The translations under genes were made by a program, and so were the position numbers. A stretch of DNA of 64,000 bases, from NCBI RefSeq assembly GCF_003334855.1, contig NZ_QOWE01000001.1:412655-476654 (forward strand), in the 5' to 3' direction. Shown piece after piece: positions 17,374-25,938 of this stretch. The stretch is from Larkinella punicea (GTDB taxonomy: Bacteria; Bacteroidota; Bacteroidia; Cytophagales; Spirosomataceae). The notes beneath the pieces are model-generated. The model had not been told where the DNA came from, ran no database searches, and saw only the letters and a program-made list of their open reading frames with translations. Positions within the stretch are counted from its first letter, which is position 1; each line of letters begins with the position of its first letter.

Positions 17374-18693
17374 ATGACTAATCAGCCCAATAACGATCTC
17401 AAATCCAGGCTACTGGCGGATTTTCGAAACTCGGAAGAGCGGATGAATGGTGCCAGCAAGTCGGCATTGCATCAAATCCGGCGCGAAGCCCTCAACCGGT
17501 TCGATCGCCTGGGTTTTCCAACCGTCAAACACGAAGAGTGGAAATACACCAATGTCAATAGCTTAATCAAGGAGGTATTCGAATTCAATGCCCCGTCGGC
17601 AATCACGCTGGAAGATCTGGCCCAGTTGGAGTCGTCGCAGCTCAACGGGAACGTTCTCTACTTTGTCAACGGCCAGTATCAGCCCCAGTTGTCGAAGATT
17701 GTGAGCCCCGCCGATCAGCTTTCGATCTCGACACTGTCCGAAGCAGTTAAAAATACGCCGGATTTGCTGAACCGGTATTTTGCCAAATACGCTGATTTTC
17801 AAGACAATGCTTTCACTGCGCTGAACACGGCTTTTGCCAGTGAAGGCGTGGTGATTCATGTTCCGGCCCATACGACGGTGGAAGCACCGACCATTCTGCG
17901 CTTCATTTCCGATGCCCGGCAGATGAACGTGGCTTCGCAGCCGCGCAACCTGTTTATTGTCGATCAAAACGCGGAAGTCAAAGTCGCCGAATCGTTCCGC
18001 ACCCTGGGCGATCAGGCCAGTTTTACCAACGTCGTCACCGAGATCGTGGTGGCCGAAGACGCCCGGATGGAGTATTACAAAATCCAGAACGAATCGGATA
18101 TGGCCTACCATATCGGCACCACGCAGGTGTATCAGCAAGACCGCAGCCATTTTTATTCGGCGACCGTCACCCTCGACGGCGGTTTTATCCGCAACAACCT
18201 GAACATCGCCCTCGACGGTTCCAACTGCGAAGCGCACATGTACGGGTTGTATTTCCCGAACGGCCGCCAGCACATCGACAACCACACGCTGGTGGATCAC
18301 CGCAAGCCGAATTCACACAGCAACGAACTGTATAAAGGAATTCTGGAAGACCGGTCAACGGGCGTCTTCAACGGCAAGATTTTCGTTCGTCAGGATGCCC
18401 AGAAAACCAACGCCTACCAGTCGTGCAAAAACGTGGTGCTCTCGAACGATGCCACCATGAACACCAAACCACAGTTGGAAATTTTCGCCGACGACGTGAA
18501 GTGTTCGCACGGTACGACCACTGGAAAACTGAACGAAGAAGCATTATTTTATCTCCAGTCACGCGGTATTCCGAAAACGGAAGCCCAATCGCTGCTGATG
18601 TTCGCTTTTGCGGAAGATGTGATTAAGAAGATCAAAATCGACCCCCTCCGCGAGCAACTGGAACGCCGGATTCAGGCCAAACTTGCGAGGTAG
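17374..18693 (+). CDS. sufD: Fe-S cluster assembly protein SufD
   Basis: A 439-residue SufD subunit of the SufBCD scaffold. N-terminal helical part with RFDRLGFPTVKHEEWKYTNV, the typical SufD entry. The right-handed beta-helix core spans about 130-380, and the C-terminal SufBD block reads DDVKCSHGTTTGKLNEEALFYLQSRGIP, where the His and Glu near the SufB-SufD interface lie. Length is normal. It sits between sufC and sufS with inverted repeats in both flanking gaps. In the absence of a local sufB it must pair with a SufB encoded elsewhere. Confidence 0.95.
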   Translation: MTNQPNNDLKSRLLADFRNSEERMNGASKSALHQIRREALNRFDRLGFPTVKHEEWKYTNVNSLIKEVFEFNAPSAITLEDLAQLESSQLNGNVLYFVNGQYQPQLSKIVSPADQLSISTLSEAVKNTPDLLNRYFAKYADFQDNAFTALNTAFASEGVVIHVPAHTTVEAPTILRFISDARQMNVASQPRNLFIVDQNAEVKVAESFRTLGDQASFTNVVTEIVVAEDARMEYYKIQNESDMAYHIGTTQVYQQDRSHFYSATVTLDGGFIRNNLNIALDGSNCEAHMYGLYFPNGRQHIDNHTLVDHRKPNSHSNELYKGILEDRSTGVFNGKIFVRQDAQKTNAYQSCKNVVLSNDATMNTKPQLEIFADDVKCSHGTTTGKLNEEALFYLQSRGIPKTEAQSLLMFAFAEDVIKKIKIDPLREQLERRIQAKLAR

Positions 18694-18813
18694 TTAAGAG
18701 TTAAGAGTTAAAAATTAAAATGGGGTTGCATCGGTCGTCCGACACCCGTGCGGTAAAGCTCATGCGTCAGCCTACTTTTAATTTTTAACTTTTAACTTAT
18801 AATTCTTAATTCT
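18692..18813. repeat. Intergenic inverted repeat H3 (GTTAAGAGTTAAAAATTAAAA word)
   Basis: Left arm 18692-18720 is made of AGTTAAGAG and TTAAAAATTAAAA units; right arm 18774-18813 is the shuffled complement. Same word family as the repeat between sufC and sufD. The left arm begins at the sufD stop codon and the right arm ends just before the sufS ATG. Confidence 0.85.
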
Positions 18814-18815
18814 TT

Positions 18816-20054
18816 ATGGAAACTGCGACACACGAAATCCTTGATATTGAAGCCATTCGCCGGGATTTTCCGATTCTTGATCAGGTCGTGAACGGTCGGC
18901 AACTGGTATATTTTGATAACGCAGCGACGACCCAAAAACCGCTTCCGGTTCTCCACGCCCTGACCCGGTATTACGAAGGCTACAATGCCAACATTCACCG
19001 GGGGATTCATACGCTGGCCGAAAAAGCGACATCGGCGTTTGAAGCCTCGCGCCGGGCCATTCAACAGTTTCTGAATGCGGCTCACGTGGAAGAAATTATC
19101 TTTACCTACGGCACCACCGACGGGATCAACCTCGTGGCCCAGACCTACGGACGGCGGTTTTTGAAAGAAGGGGATGAAATCATCATCACCACGATGGAGC
19201 ACCACTCCAACATCGTTCCCTGGCAGATGCTGTGCGAAGAAAAAGGCTGCGTGCTGAAAGTGATTCCCATTGATGACAAGGGTGATCTGATTCTGGAAGA
19301 ATACGAAAAGCTGCTTTCGGAACGGACCAAATTCGTCTCCGCCGTTCACGTTTCGAACGCGATGGGCACCATCAATCCGGTGAAGTTTCTCATTGAAAAA
19401 GCGCATGCCGTGGGAGCCAAAGTGCTGATCGATGGCGCCCAGGCCAGTTCACACATCGACATCGATGTGCAGGCACTGGATGCGGATTTTTACGTCTTCT
19501 CGGCGCATAAACTCTACGGCCCGACCGGGATGGGTGTGCTTTACGGCAAACGGGATATTCTGAATGCCATGCCGCCCTGGCGGGGAGGTGGCGAAATGAT
19601 CAAGGAAGTTACCTTCGAGAAAACTACTTACAACGATCTGCCGTACAAGTTCGAAGCCGGAACGCCCAACATCGCCGATGTCATCGCGGTGTATGCGGCT
19701 CTGGAATACATTGAAACGCTGGGCAAGAAAAAGATAGCGGATTACGAACACAGCCTGCTCGAATATGCGACCGAAGCGCTCGAAAGCATCGACGGGTTGC
19801 GGATTATTGGCCAAAGTGCTGAAAAAATCAGTGTGGTTTCGTTCGTTCTGGACGGGATTCACCACCAGGATACGGGCGTTATTCTCGATCAGCAGGGCAT
19901 TGCCGTCCGGACGGGTCACCACTGTACGCAGCCGTTGATGCGCCGGTTTAACCTCACGGGAACCACCCGGGCCTCCTTTGCGGTTTACAACACGAAAGAG
20001 GAGATTGACCGGCTGGTGCAGGGTTTGCTACGGGTCAAAAAGATGATGTTGTAA
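18816..20054 (+). CDS. sufS: Cysteine desulfurase SufS
   Basis: A 412-residue PLP enzyme that takes sulfur from cysteine for Fe-S assembly. YFDNAATTQKP 32-42 is the N-terminal signature, TMEHHSN 126-132 the cofactor histidine region, and SAHKLYGPTG contains the PLP lysine 232. The persulfide-forming Cys370 lies in RTGHHCTQPLMRRF, the short-loop type II form characteristic of SufS rather than IscS. Length and all motifs are normal. It is followed after 17 bp by an antitoxin-like gene instead of sufE. Confidence 0.96.
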   Translation: METATHEILDIEAIRRDFPILDQVVNGRQLVYFDNAATTQKPLPVLHALTRYYEGYNANIHRGIHTLAEKATSAFEASRRAIQQFLNAAHVEEIIFTYGTTDGINLVAQTYGRRFLKEGDEIIITTMEHHSNIVPWQMLCEEKGCVLKVIPIDDKGDLILEEYEKLLSERTKFVSAVHVSNAMGTINPVKFLIEKAHAVGAKVLIDGAQASSHIDIDVQALDADFYVFSAHKLYGPTGMGVLYGKRDILNAMPPWRGGGEMIKEVTFEKTTYNDLPYKFEAGTPNIADVIAVYAALEYIETLGKKKIADYEHSLLEYATEALESIDGLRIIGQSAEKISVVSFVLDGIHHQDTGVILDQQGIAVRTGHHCTQPLMRRFNLTGTTRASFAVYNTKEEIDRLVQGLLRVKKMML

Positions 20055-20071
20055 TCTTAATTTTAACGATC

Positions 20072-20263
20072 ATGCTTACTACAGCGACTATTATTGAAGC
20101 TTTTCAAAACCTTCCACCAAAAATTTCGCTGGATGAAGCCGTAGAGAAACTGATTATTCTCGAGCGTTATGAGAAGGCAATGGAAGAAATTGAAGAGAAT
20201 AAAGGTCACAAGCATGAAGTTGTGATGCAAGAAGCTCGTCAATGGATTCAGGAACGGAAATAA
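20072..20263 (+). CDS. Putative antitoxin of ParE/RelE-type module
   Basis: A 63-residue, highly charged, mostly helical protein (LDEAVEKLIILERYEKAMEEIEENKG) ending in VVMQEARQWIQERK. I do not recognise a defined DNA-binding fold. Size, acidity and position immediately before a ParE/RelE-like toxin gene, overlapping it by 22 nt, make it the likely antitoxin; such short helical partners of RelE/ParE toxins are common in Bacteroidota. It starts 17 bp after sufS and lies inside the suf operon. Confidence 0.72.
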   Translation: MLTTATIIEAFQNLPPKISLDEAVEKLIILERYEKAMEEIEENKGHKHEVVMQEARQWIQERK

Positions 20264-20541
20264 TTTGGCGGGATGAAGCGAAAGAAGATTTCCGGGATGC
20301 CTTGCAGTATTTATCTCGATCTTCTTTGCGCTATACCGAACAATGGGTAGATGAGTTAAACCGCAAATTGACGCTGTTAGCTACATTTCCTGAGATGGGC
20401 CGAATCGTACCGGAAAAGAATACGAGTTTCTTTCGGGAAATCTTAGTCGGGAAGTACCGCGTTTTGTATATCTATTTGCAAAAAACCATTACAATCGTAG
20501 CCATTCGGCATTCTGCCAGCGACGTGGATCGGATACAATGA
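20242..20541 (+). CDS. RelE/ParE-family toxin
   Basis: A 99-residue toxin-fold protein. IIWRDEAKEDFRDALQYLSRSSLRYTEQWVDELNRKLTLL and the core FPEMGRIVPEKN..FREILVGKYRVLYIYLQKTITIVAIRHSA show the ParE/RelE pattern, including the conserved Arg-Glu-Tyr/Arg strand region. ParE types poison gyrase and RelE types cleave mRNA; the sequence alone does not decide, though the RHSA end resembles ParE. The ATG overlaps the antitoxin end by 22 nt. The TGA overlaps the sufE ATG (ATGA, 20538-20541), so sufE translation may be coupled to the toxin. Confidence 0.85.
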   Translation: MDSGTEIIWRDEAKEDFRDALQYLSRSSLRYTEQWVDELNRKLTLLATFPEMGRIVPEKNTSFFREILVGKYRVLYIYLQKTITIVAIRHSASDVDRIQ

Positions 20542-20987
20542 CCATCAACGAGAAACAGGACGAAATTATCGAAGACTTCGATCTCTTTGACGATCAGCTC
20601 GATAAAACGCAATACATCATTGACATCGGGAAGAAACTGCCGCCCATGCCGGTACAGTTCCAGACGGATGAGAACCTGATTCGGGGCTGTCAGTCGAAAG
20701 TGTGGCTGCATTCCGAAATGCGGGGCGATACCGTCCATTTCGAAGCCGACAGCGAACCGACCGCCCAGATTAGCAAAGGGCTGGTGAGTTTGTTGATCCG
20801 GATATTGTCGAACGAGAAAGCCGAGGATATTGCCAACGCCGATTTGTATTTCATCGACCGGATTGGATTGAGTAACTTGGTAACCTCCCGGCGCGCCGGA
20901 GGGCTGGCTTCCATGATTCAGCAGATGAAACAGTTTTCGGCGGCACAAGCTTTGAAAAACCGTACGACTGAGCGGTCAACGCTATAA
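20538..20987 (+). CDS. sufE: SufE-family sulfur acceptor
   Basis: A 149-residue protein that accepts sulfur from SufS and passes it to the SufBCD scaffold. The acceptor Cys51 is in NLIRGCQSKVWL, the family signature. KAEDIANADLYFIDRIGLSNLVTSRRAGGLASMIQQM matches the C-terminal half. Its start codon is embedded in the toxin stop (4-nt overlap), which indicates translational coupling. A short C-terminal tail (AAQALKNRTTERSTL) is not conserved. sufT follows after 11 bp. Confidence 0.94.
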   Translation: MTINEKQDEIIEDFDLFDDQLDKTQYIIDIGKKLPPMPVQFQTDENLIRGCQSKVWLHSEMRGDTVHFEADSEPTAQISKGLVSLLIRILSNEKAEDIANADLYFIDRIGLSNLVTSRRAGGLASMIQQMKQFSAAQALKNRTTERSTL

Positions 20988-20998
20988 AGTAGAAAGTT

Positions 20999-21310
20999 AT
21001 GAATGACGAAGAACTGAAAGCCGAAGTCGTAAAAGCCCTGAAAGAAGTCTATGATCCGGAAATTCCGGTAGACGTCTACGAACTGGGGTTGATTTACGAA
21101 ATCAAAATATTTCCGATTAACAACGTCTACATTCTGATGACGTTGACCTCCCCCTCCTGCCCATCGGCGGGAACCATTCCGGGCGAGATCGAAGCGAAAG
21201 TCCGGAGCATCGAAGGCGTCAACGACGTGAGCGTCGAGCTGACATTCGAACCGACCTATACCACCGAAATGATGTCGGAGGTGGCCAAGCTGGAACTGGG
21301 CTTTATGTAA
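20999..21310 (+). CDS. sufT: SufT-type MIP18 (DUF59) Fe-S maturation protein
   Basis: A 103-residue DUF59/MIP18 protein that acts as an auxiliary Fe-S maturation factor. KAEVVKALKEVYDPEIPVDVYELGLIYEI is the defining N-terminal motif with the conserved DPEIP. TLTSPSCPSAGTIPGEIEAKV contains the conserved Cys, and VNDVSVELTFEP closes the fold. Size is normal. It follows sufE by 11 bp, the expected place in Bacteroidota suf operons. Confidence 0.92.
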   Translation: MNDEELKAEVVKALKEVYDPEIPVDVYELGLIYEIKIFPINNVYILMTLTSPSCPSAGTIPGEIEAKVRSIEGVNDVSVELTFEPTYTTEMMSEVAKLELGFM

Positions 21311-21316
21311 CTTGAA

Positions 21317-21454
21317 CGGTTCGATGGTTGTAATGGTTAAAGGGTTGGATGGTTGTAATGGTTGGATAGCTAGCCGTACGACAAACCATTCAGCCATTTC
21401 TAACCATCCTTCAACCATCTAACCATTACAGCCATCGAACCATTACAACCATTT
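21317..21454. repeat. Intergenic inverted repeat H4 (ATGGTTG word)
   Basis: Left arm 21317-21369 reiterates GATGGTTGTAATGGTT and is almost free of C. Right arm 21383-21454 reiterates AACCATTACAACCAT and is almost free of G. The two arms together contain at least ten copies of the hexamer ATGGTT or its complement. It lies between sufT and the bacilliredoxin gene. Confidence 0.87.
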
Positions 21455-21479
21455 ACTATACACTTTAAAACTCAATACA

Positions 21480-21905
21480 ATGTATCCTCCACATTTAGTT
21501 GCCCCGATGAAGGACGACCTGCTAAGCGTCGGTTTCGAGGACCTGAGCACTGCCGAAAAAGTCGATGAGGCCATGGACAATGCCGAAGGCACCATGCTGG
21601 TGGTCGTCAACTCGGTCTGCGGTTGCGCGGCTGGTGCGGCTCGTCCCGGCGTTAAGGCGGCTTTAAACCTGAGCGGTATCAAACCCGACAAACTGGTGAC
21701 GGTTTTTGCCGGCGTCGATTTTGAAGCCACGGCCCGGATGCGCGAGTATTTGCTGCCTTATCCGCCATCATCACCGGCCATCGGTATTTTCAAAGATGGC
21801 GAACTGGTACACTTTATCGAGCGGCACCACATCGAAGGACGCTCTGCGCAAATGATCGCTCAGCACCTGGAAATGGCGTTCGAAGAATTCTGCGAAAAGG
21901 CGTAA
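21480..21905 (+). CDS. BrxA/BrxB-family bacilliredoxin
   Basis: A 141-residue YphP/YqiW-type thioredoxin-fold protein that removes thiol adducts from protein cysteines. MYPPHLVAPMKDDL is the typical start, and the active site NSVCGCAAGAARPG has Cys47 and Cys49 in the CxC arrangement of this family. Members occur in Bacteroidota, which often lack known bacillithiol synthesis genes, so the reductant is uncertain. It is the last plus-strand gene of the suf region and fits a role in redox protection of Fe-S assembly, by position. Confidence 0.9.
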   Translation: MYPPHLVAPMKDDLLSVGFEDLSTAEKVDEAMDNAEGTMLVVVNSVCGCAAGAARPGVKAALNLSGIKPDKLVTVFAGVDFEATARMREYLLPYPPSSPAIGIFKDGELVHFIERHHIEGRSAQMIAQHLEMAFEEFCEKA

Positions 21906-21908
21906 GCC

Positions 21909-22002
21909 TTAGAATAAAGAGAAGAGACAAGAGAATAGAGACAGAAATCGGATAAATCCAGGTTTCAGGTCTTTATTCTCTTGTCTCTTCTCTTTATTCT
22001 AA
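21909..22002. repeat. Intergenic inverted repeat H5 (AGAGACAAGAGAATA word)
   Basis: TTAGAATAAAGAGAAGAGAC at 21909-21928 continues to 21939 and is matched by a right arm at 21971-22002, with about 30 uninterrupted pairs. It sits between convergent genes (bacilliredoxin and M19 dipeptidase), where it could act as a two-way terminator, though no T-run follows. Confidence 0.87.
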
Positions 22003-22009
22003 ACCGCTA

Positions 22010-23200
22010 TTACGGCACTTTGGCCTGCCCCAGCACCCGCAGCAAATTACCGCCCCAGATTTTGGCAATATCCTGTTCCGAATAGCCTTTTCGCACCAGT
22101 TCCAGCGTCAGGGCTTCGATTTCGCTGACATCCTCCAGACCATTGACGCCCCCGCCCCCGTCGAAATCGCTGCCAATGCCGACATGGTCGATGCCTACCA
22201 GCCGGACAATGTAGTCGATGTGTTTGACGATGTCCGCCACGCTGGCCCGTTCGTAGGCATACCGTTTCTGAATCGAGTCTTCTTTGGCATCAAGTCGCGT
22301 CCGCATTTCCGGGGTTACCACCCGGCCCACACCCGCCATCCGGATAGAGTTCAACGCCTGGCGGTGTTCGTCCGACGGTTTTCGGAGGTAATCAGTTACG
22401 AAATTTACCTGAATCACGCCACCTTTGGCCGCCAGCGCCTGGATCATTTCGTCGGTCATGTTCCGTGGAAAATTGCAAAGCGCACGGACGTTGGAGTGAG
22501 ACGCAATCACCGGTGCTTTCGACAATGCCAGCACATCGTAAAATGATTTATCGGAAATATGGGACACATCGATCAGAATGCCGAGTCGGTTCATTTCCGG
22601 TACCACCTTTTTACCAAAATCACTCAATCCATTGTAAAGTGGACCATCGGGATCGGTTGCGGAGTCGCAAATGGCGTTGTTGGCAAAGTGGGCGAGCGTA
22701 ATGTAGCGGCAACCCAGGTCAAAATACGTTTTTAGCATCGCCAGATCTTCGCCCACCGGATAGCCATTTTCCATTCCGATAAAAACCGCCCGCTTCCCGG
22801 CTTTTTCAATCCGGTAGGCATCGGCGGGTGTCGTTGCCAGTTCGGCCTGATCGGGGTGTTTTTTTAAAGCGGCATCGATGCTTTTAAAAATAGCGAGGGC
22901 TTTGGCTTTGGCCTCCGCGTGGCCTTCCGGTGTGCGGGGTCCCTGCGCCAGATAAACCGCAAAAAACATGGCGTCCATCCCGCCTTCTTTCATGCGGGGA
23001 AAGTCGATCTGCGACTTGTCGCGCACCCGGTCGTGCCGCTCACCCACATCAAAACCGTCTTTTACCATGTTGATCGGTGCATCGGCGTGGGTGTCGAGCG
23101 TCAATATACGCTGGTGAATTTTATGGGCTTTCCGGGTCAGCCGATCGGAAGGTAGAAAAAAAACGGTAAGCAGCAGAAATAGGGAAAGAATGGGGTTCAT
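22010..23200 (-). CDS. Membrane dipeptidase (peptidase family M19)
   Basis: A 396-residue exported dinuclear-zinc dipeptidase of the renal dipeptidase family, cleaving dipeptides including D-amino acid forms. A short hydrophobic N-terminus (MNPILSLFLLLTVFFLP) is a signal peptide. Zinc motifs are LDTHADAP (His-x-Asp), GMENGYPVG with the bridging Glu, DVSHISDKSF, VIASHSNVRALC and GIGSDFDGGGG. All metal ligands look intact. It is divergent from an SDR gene, with start regions about 150 bp apart. Confidence 0.93.
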   Translation of the reverse strand: MNPILSLFLLLTVFFLPSDRLTRKAHKIHQRILTLDTHADAPINMVKDGFDVGERHDRVRDKSQIDFPRMKEGGMDAMFFAVYLAQGPRTPEGHAEAKAKALAIFKSIDAALKKHPDQAELATTPADAYRIEKAGKRAVFIGMENGYPVGEDLAMLKTYFDLGCRYITLAHFANNAICDSATDPDGPLYNGLSDFGKKVVPEMNRLGILIDVSHISDKSFYDVLALSKAPVIASHSNVRALCNFPRNMTDEMIQALAAKGGVIQVNFVTDYLRKPSDEHRQALNSIRMAGVGRVVTPEMRTRLDAKEDSIQKRYAYERASVADIVKHIDYIVRLVGIDHVGIGSDFDGGGGVNGLEDVSEIEALTLELVRKGYSEQDIAKIWGGNLLRVLGQAKVP

Positions 23201-23351
23201 TGATGAGTGGTCTAAATCCCAAGGTAAAAAAGAATCGCTAAATTCGTACTATACGTACCCGTTAAACGACCGGGAAGCCCGTTCGATTCTGATTTATCCG
23301 GAACATCCGCTTTCTTTACAACCTGTTTTTTTCAAATTAACGATTCAGAAA

Positions 23352-24104
23352 ATGACCCCAACTGCCCTGATCACCGGCGCCACCTCCGGCATCGGCCTTG
23401 CCATTGCGACCGCTTTTTCCAAACTAAAATACCGGCTTATTCTATGTGGCCGACGCCAGGAACGGCTGGATGAGTTGCAACAGACCCTCAGCCCGGATTC
23501 AGAATGTTATACGCTCAACTTCGACGTCCGCGACCGGTCCGCCGTTGAAACCGCCATAGCTTCCCTGCCCGCCGACTGGAAAACCATCGATATGCTGATC
23601 AACAACGCCGGCAACGCGCACGGCATGGGACCGATTCACGAGGGCGACGTGGACGACTGGGATGCGATGATCGACGGCAACGTGAAGGGCTTGCTGTACG
23701 TTACACGGGCGGTTTCTCCGGGCATGGTGGCCAACGGGCGCGGTCACATCGTTAACATCAGTTCCATTGCCGGGAAACAGACCTACGCGAACGGCGGGGT
23801 TTACTGTGCTTCAAAAGCCGCCGTCGAAGCCCTGAGCGAAGGAATGCGGCTGGATTTGACCCAATACGGCATTAAAATTACCAACGTGGCGCCCGGCGCC
23901 GTCGAAACCGAATTTTCGCTGGTTCGTTTCAAAGGCGACGAAGCGCGGGCAGCCAAAATCTACGAAGGATTCTCCCCGCTGACCGCCACCGACATCGCCG
24001 ACGCCGTCGTATACGCCGTCACCGCCCCCCCCCACGTCACCATCGCCGATATGACCATCCTCGCTTCTGCCCAGTCCGCAGCAACGACGATTCACAGGAA
24101 GTAA
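23352..24104 (+). CDS. SDR oxidoreductase, YdfG-like
   Basis: A 250-residue classical SDR resembling E. coli YdfG (NADP-dependent 3-hydroxy acid/serine dehydrogenase). GATSGIGLAIA is the cofactor loop, INNAGNAHGMGPI the NNAG motif, NISSIAGKQTYANGGVYCASKAAV contains the catalytic Ser, Tyr and Lys, and APGAVETEFSLVRFKGDEARA is the YdfG-type block. I start at the ATG at 23352; 54 further upstream codons lack family similarity and overlap the divergent dipeptidase start. Substrate is inferred from the family only. Confidence 0.9.
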   Translation: MTPTALITGATSGIGLAIATAFSKLKYRLILCGRRQERLDELQQTLSPDSECYTLNFDVRDRSAVETAIASLPADWKTIDMLINNAGNAHGMGPIHEGDVDDWDAMIDGNVKGLLYVTRAVSPGMVANGRGHIVNISSIAGKQTYANGGVYCASKAAVEALSEGMRLDLTQYGIKITNVAPGAVETEFSLVRFKGDEARAAKIYEGFSPLTATDIADAVVYAVTAPPHVTIADMTILASAQSAATTIHRK

Positions 24105-24250
24105 TGGTTTTGATGGTTGAAAAATGGCTAAATGGCTTTAATGGTTGAATGGTTTAAAAATGGTTGGGATGGTTAAGAATGGTTGAAATACCGCTAGCCA
24201 TCCAACCATTTTTAACCATCCCAACCATTTTCAACCATCAAAACCATCCA
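24104..24250. repeat. Intergenic inverted repeat H6 (AATGGTTG word, long)
   Basis: Left arm from the SDR stop codon to about 24188 is a run of ATGGTTTTGATGGTTGAAAA-like units. Right arm 24191-24250 carries the complementary CCAACCATTTTTAACCATCC units. The two contain a dozen or more copies of ATGGTT or AACCAT. It lies between convergent genes and ends three bases before the thioesterase stop. Confidence 0.87.
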
Positions 24251-24253
24251 ATC

Positions 24254-24745
24254 CTATTTCAAAATCATACACGTCGAGGTCGCGTGGGCGTAGAGTTTGC
24301 CCTGGGCGTCTTCTACCCGTGCTTCGGCGGTGGCTACGCTGCGACCGACGTGGATGACGGTTCCGGTGCAGACGAGCTTGCCGGTTTTGGCCGTCACGGG
24401 CCGCACCAGATTCACTTTCAATTCGAGGGTGGTGTAGCCGACGCCAGCCGCCAGTTTGGTGTGAATGGCGCAACCCATAGCCGAATCACAGAGGGTGCTC
24501 AACAAACCGCCGTGTACGACGCCAATCGGGTTGTAATGAAATTCGGACGGGATCACGGAAAAAACCGCTTTGCCATCTTCCATCGATACCGGATCAAAAT
24601 CCAGCGTCTGGCAAATGGGCGGAAGCGGGTTGATGCCGTCCTGAATACTTTGCAAGTACTCCAGTCCGGACATGGTTTTGGCGGCCTGTGCGCCCTGCAT
24701 GGGATCTTCCCAGTTATACGATCGTTCTCTTTCGTCTGCTGCCAT
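24254..24745 (-). CDS. PaaI-family hotdog thioesterase
   Basis: A 163-residue single-hotdog protein that would hydrolyse acyl-CoA or aryl-CoA thioesters. HYNPIGVVHGGLLSTLCDSAMGCAIHT is the PaaI signature, with the catalytic Asp in the CDSA segment; TTLELKVNLVRPVTAKTGKLVCTGTVIHVGRSVATAEARVED forms the conserved strands. Function is assigned at family level only. It is alone on the minus strand between an inverted repeat and the phosphatase gene. Confidence 0.9.
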   Translation of the reverse strand: MAADERERSYNWEDPMQGAQAAKTMSGLEYLQSIQDGINPLPPICQTLDFDPVSMEDGKAVFSVIPSEFHYNPIGVVHGGLLSTLCDSAMGCAIHTKLAAGVGYTTLELKVNLVRPVTAKTGKLVCTGTVIHVGRSVATAEARVEDAQGKLYAHATSTCMILK

Positions 24746-24810
24746 TGGGTACGTAAAAAATATAGTTAATTAGTTAATTTCAAGGCATTTCCGCGTCAAA
24801 ACCGTTCTTT

Positions 24811-25728
24811 TCAGGATTGAAAAATACCGGCCAGAACGCCTTCTTTCAACGAATATGTCGACACCCGGATCTGCTGAATCCCGTAGGCACGCAGCACGTA
24901 ATCGATCAGGCAGACACCCACCACAATCATATCGACGCGCAACTCGATCATGCCCGGCAATTGCATCCGTTCTGCGTGGTTGCGGGTCAGCAATAATTCA
25001 TAAGACCAATAAAATTCGCGGATCGGCAACTCAAAAGCCGTCTGGCTTTCGTCCGGCAAATGGCCTTTTTCGTGCATGAATTGCAGGTCGACCAGCGTAT
25101 CGAACGAACCCGACGAACCCACCAGAACGACCGGCGCATACTGATGAACGGCATTCGTGAGCGGCAATAATTGCTCCTGAAAATAGCGGTTCAGCCGATT
25201 GACCGCCGTCGGACTAATCGGATCGGTGTCCATAAACCGCTCCAGCAACCGTTGCCCGCCGATTTCGAAACTTTGTTTCCAGTAAACCCGTCGCTCCATA
25301 CACAAAATAAATTCGACGCTGCCGCCACCGATGTCAATCACCAGCGCCATTTTATCATCCAGCGCGCCCGCAGCCCGCACCCCGGCATAAATATAACCAG
25401 CTTCTTCGTCGCCCGAAATGGTGCGGATGACAATCCCGGTTTCCTGCCGAATCCGTTCAATAAACGCCGACTGGTTTCCCGCGTTGCGGATGGCGCTGGT
25501 ACCGATGGCAACGACGTCTTCGGGCGAAACCTGGTGCCTGTCAAGCACATCCCGAAAATACCGCAAAACCGTTAACGCCCGCTCGGTGGCTTCGTCGGTG
25601 ATAAGGCCCTGATTGATACCGGATTTCCCAATTTTCGTCGGTCGGCTTTCGCGAAAAAGCGTCCGCCCTGCGTCCGTAATCATCAAATGGAAGGTATTGG
25701 TTCCGAGGTCAATAACGGCTTGTTTCAT
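24811..25728 (-). CDS. Ppx/GppA-family exopolyphosphatase
   Basis: A 305-residue actin-fold phosphatase that removes phosphate from polyphosphate or pppGpp. AVIDLGTNTFHLMI is phosphate loop 1, IGTSAIRNAGN and SGDEEAGYIYAGV are conserved, and LVIDIGGGSVEFIL is loop 2. It has only the two core domains, at the short end of the family and without the HD domain of E. coli Ppx, which is usual in Bacteroidota. It diverges from rpsU. Confidence 0.9.
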   Translation of the reverse strand: MKQAVIDLGTNTFHLMITDAGRTLFRESRPTKIGKSGINQGLITDEATERALTVLRYFRDVLDRHQVSPEDVVAIGTSAIRNAGNQSAFIERIRQETGIVIRTISGDEEAGYIYAGVRAAGALDDKMALVIDIGGGSVEFILCMERRVYWKQSFEIGGQRLLERFMDTDPISPTAVNRLNRYFQEQLLPLTNAVHQYAPVVLVGSSGSFDTLVDLQFMHEKGHLPDESQTAFELPIREFYWSYELLLTRNHAERMQLPGMIELRVDMIVVGVCLIDYVLRAYGIQQIRVSTYSLKEGVLAGIFQS

Positions 25729-25729
25729 G

Positions 25730-25841
25730 GAATGGATGGATTGAATGGTTGTTGATGGCTAAAATGGTTAAATGGTTAAAATGGCTGGTGTTCATTTAAC
25801 CATTTTTAACCATCAATAACCATTTAACCATCCGACCATTT
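25730..25841. repeat. Intergenic inverted repeat H7 (AAATGGTTAAATGG word)
   Basis: Left arm from 25730 holds GGATGGATTGAATGGTTG and AAAATGGTTAAATGGTTAAA units; right arm to 25841 holds the AACCATTTTTAACCATC complements. Third member of the ATGGTT family, here between divergent genes, so it cannot be a terminator for either. Confidence 0.85.
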
Positions 25842-25868
25842 CGTTGTTAATCATTTCGTGCAAAACTA

Positions 25869-25899
25869 TTGGTTTTTTCCTTCTGGAAACATACCTTTG
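25869..25899 (+). promoter_or_regulatory. Bacteroidota promoter of rpsU
   Basis: TTGG at 25869-25872, a 19-nt spacer and TACCTTTG at 25892-25899 match the -33 TTG / -7 TAnnTTTG promoter. The predicted RNA start near 25906 lies 33 bases before the rpsU ATG at 25939 and excludes the longer in-frame extension beginning at 25858. Confidence 0.75.
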
Positions 25900-25938
25900 C
25901 AATCCGTTTGGTATCAGAAAATTAACGAATTGCAGGAT

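Noticed and set aside
21909..22002. Ordinary rho-independent terminators as the explanation for all the gap hairpins
   Set aside because: Several lie inside operons or between divergent genes, T-runs are missing, and true terminators in the window (11006, 26171, 35783, 38399) have compact G/C stems with T-runs.
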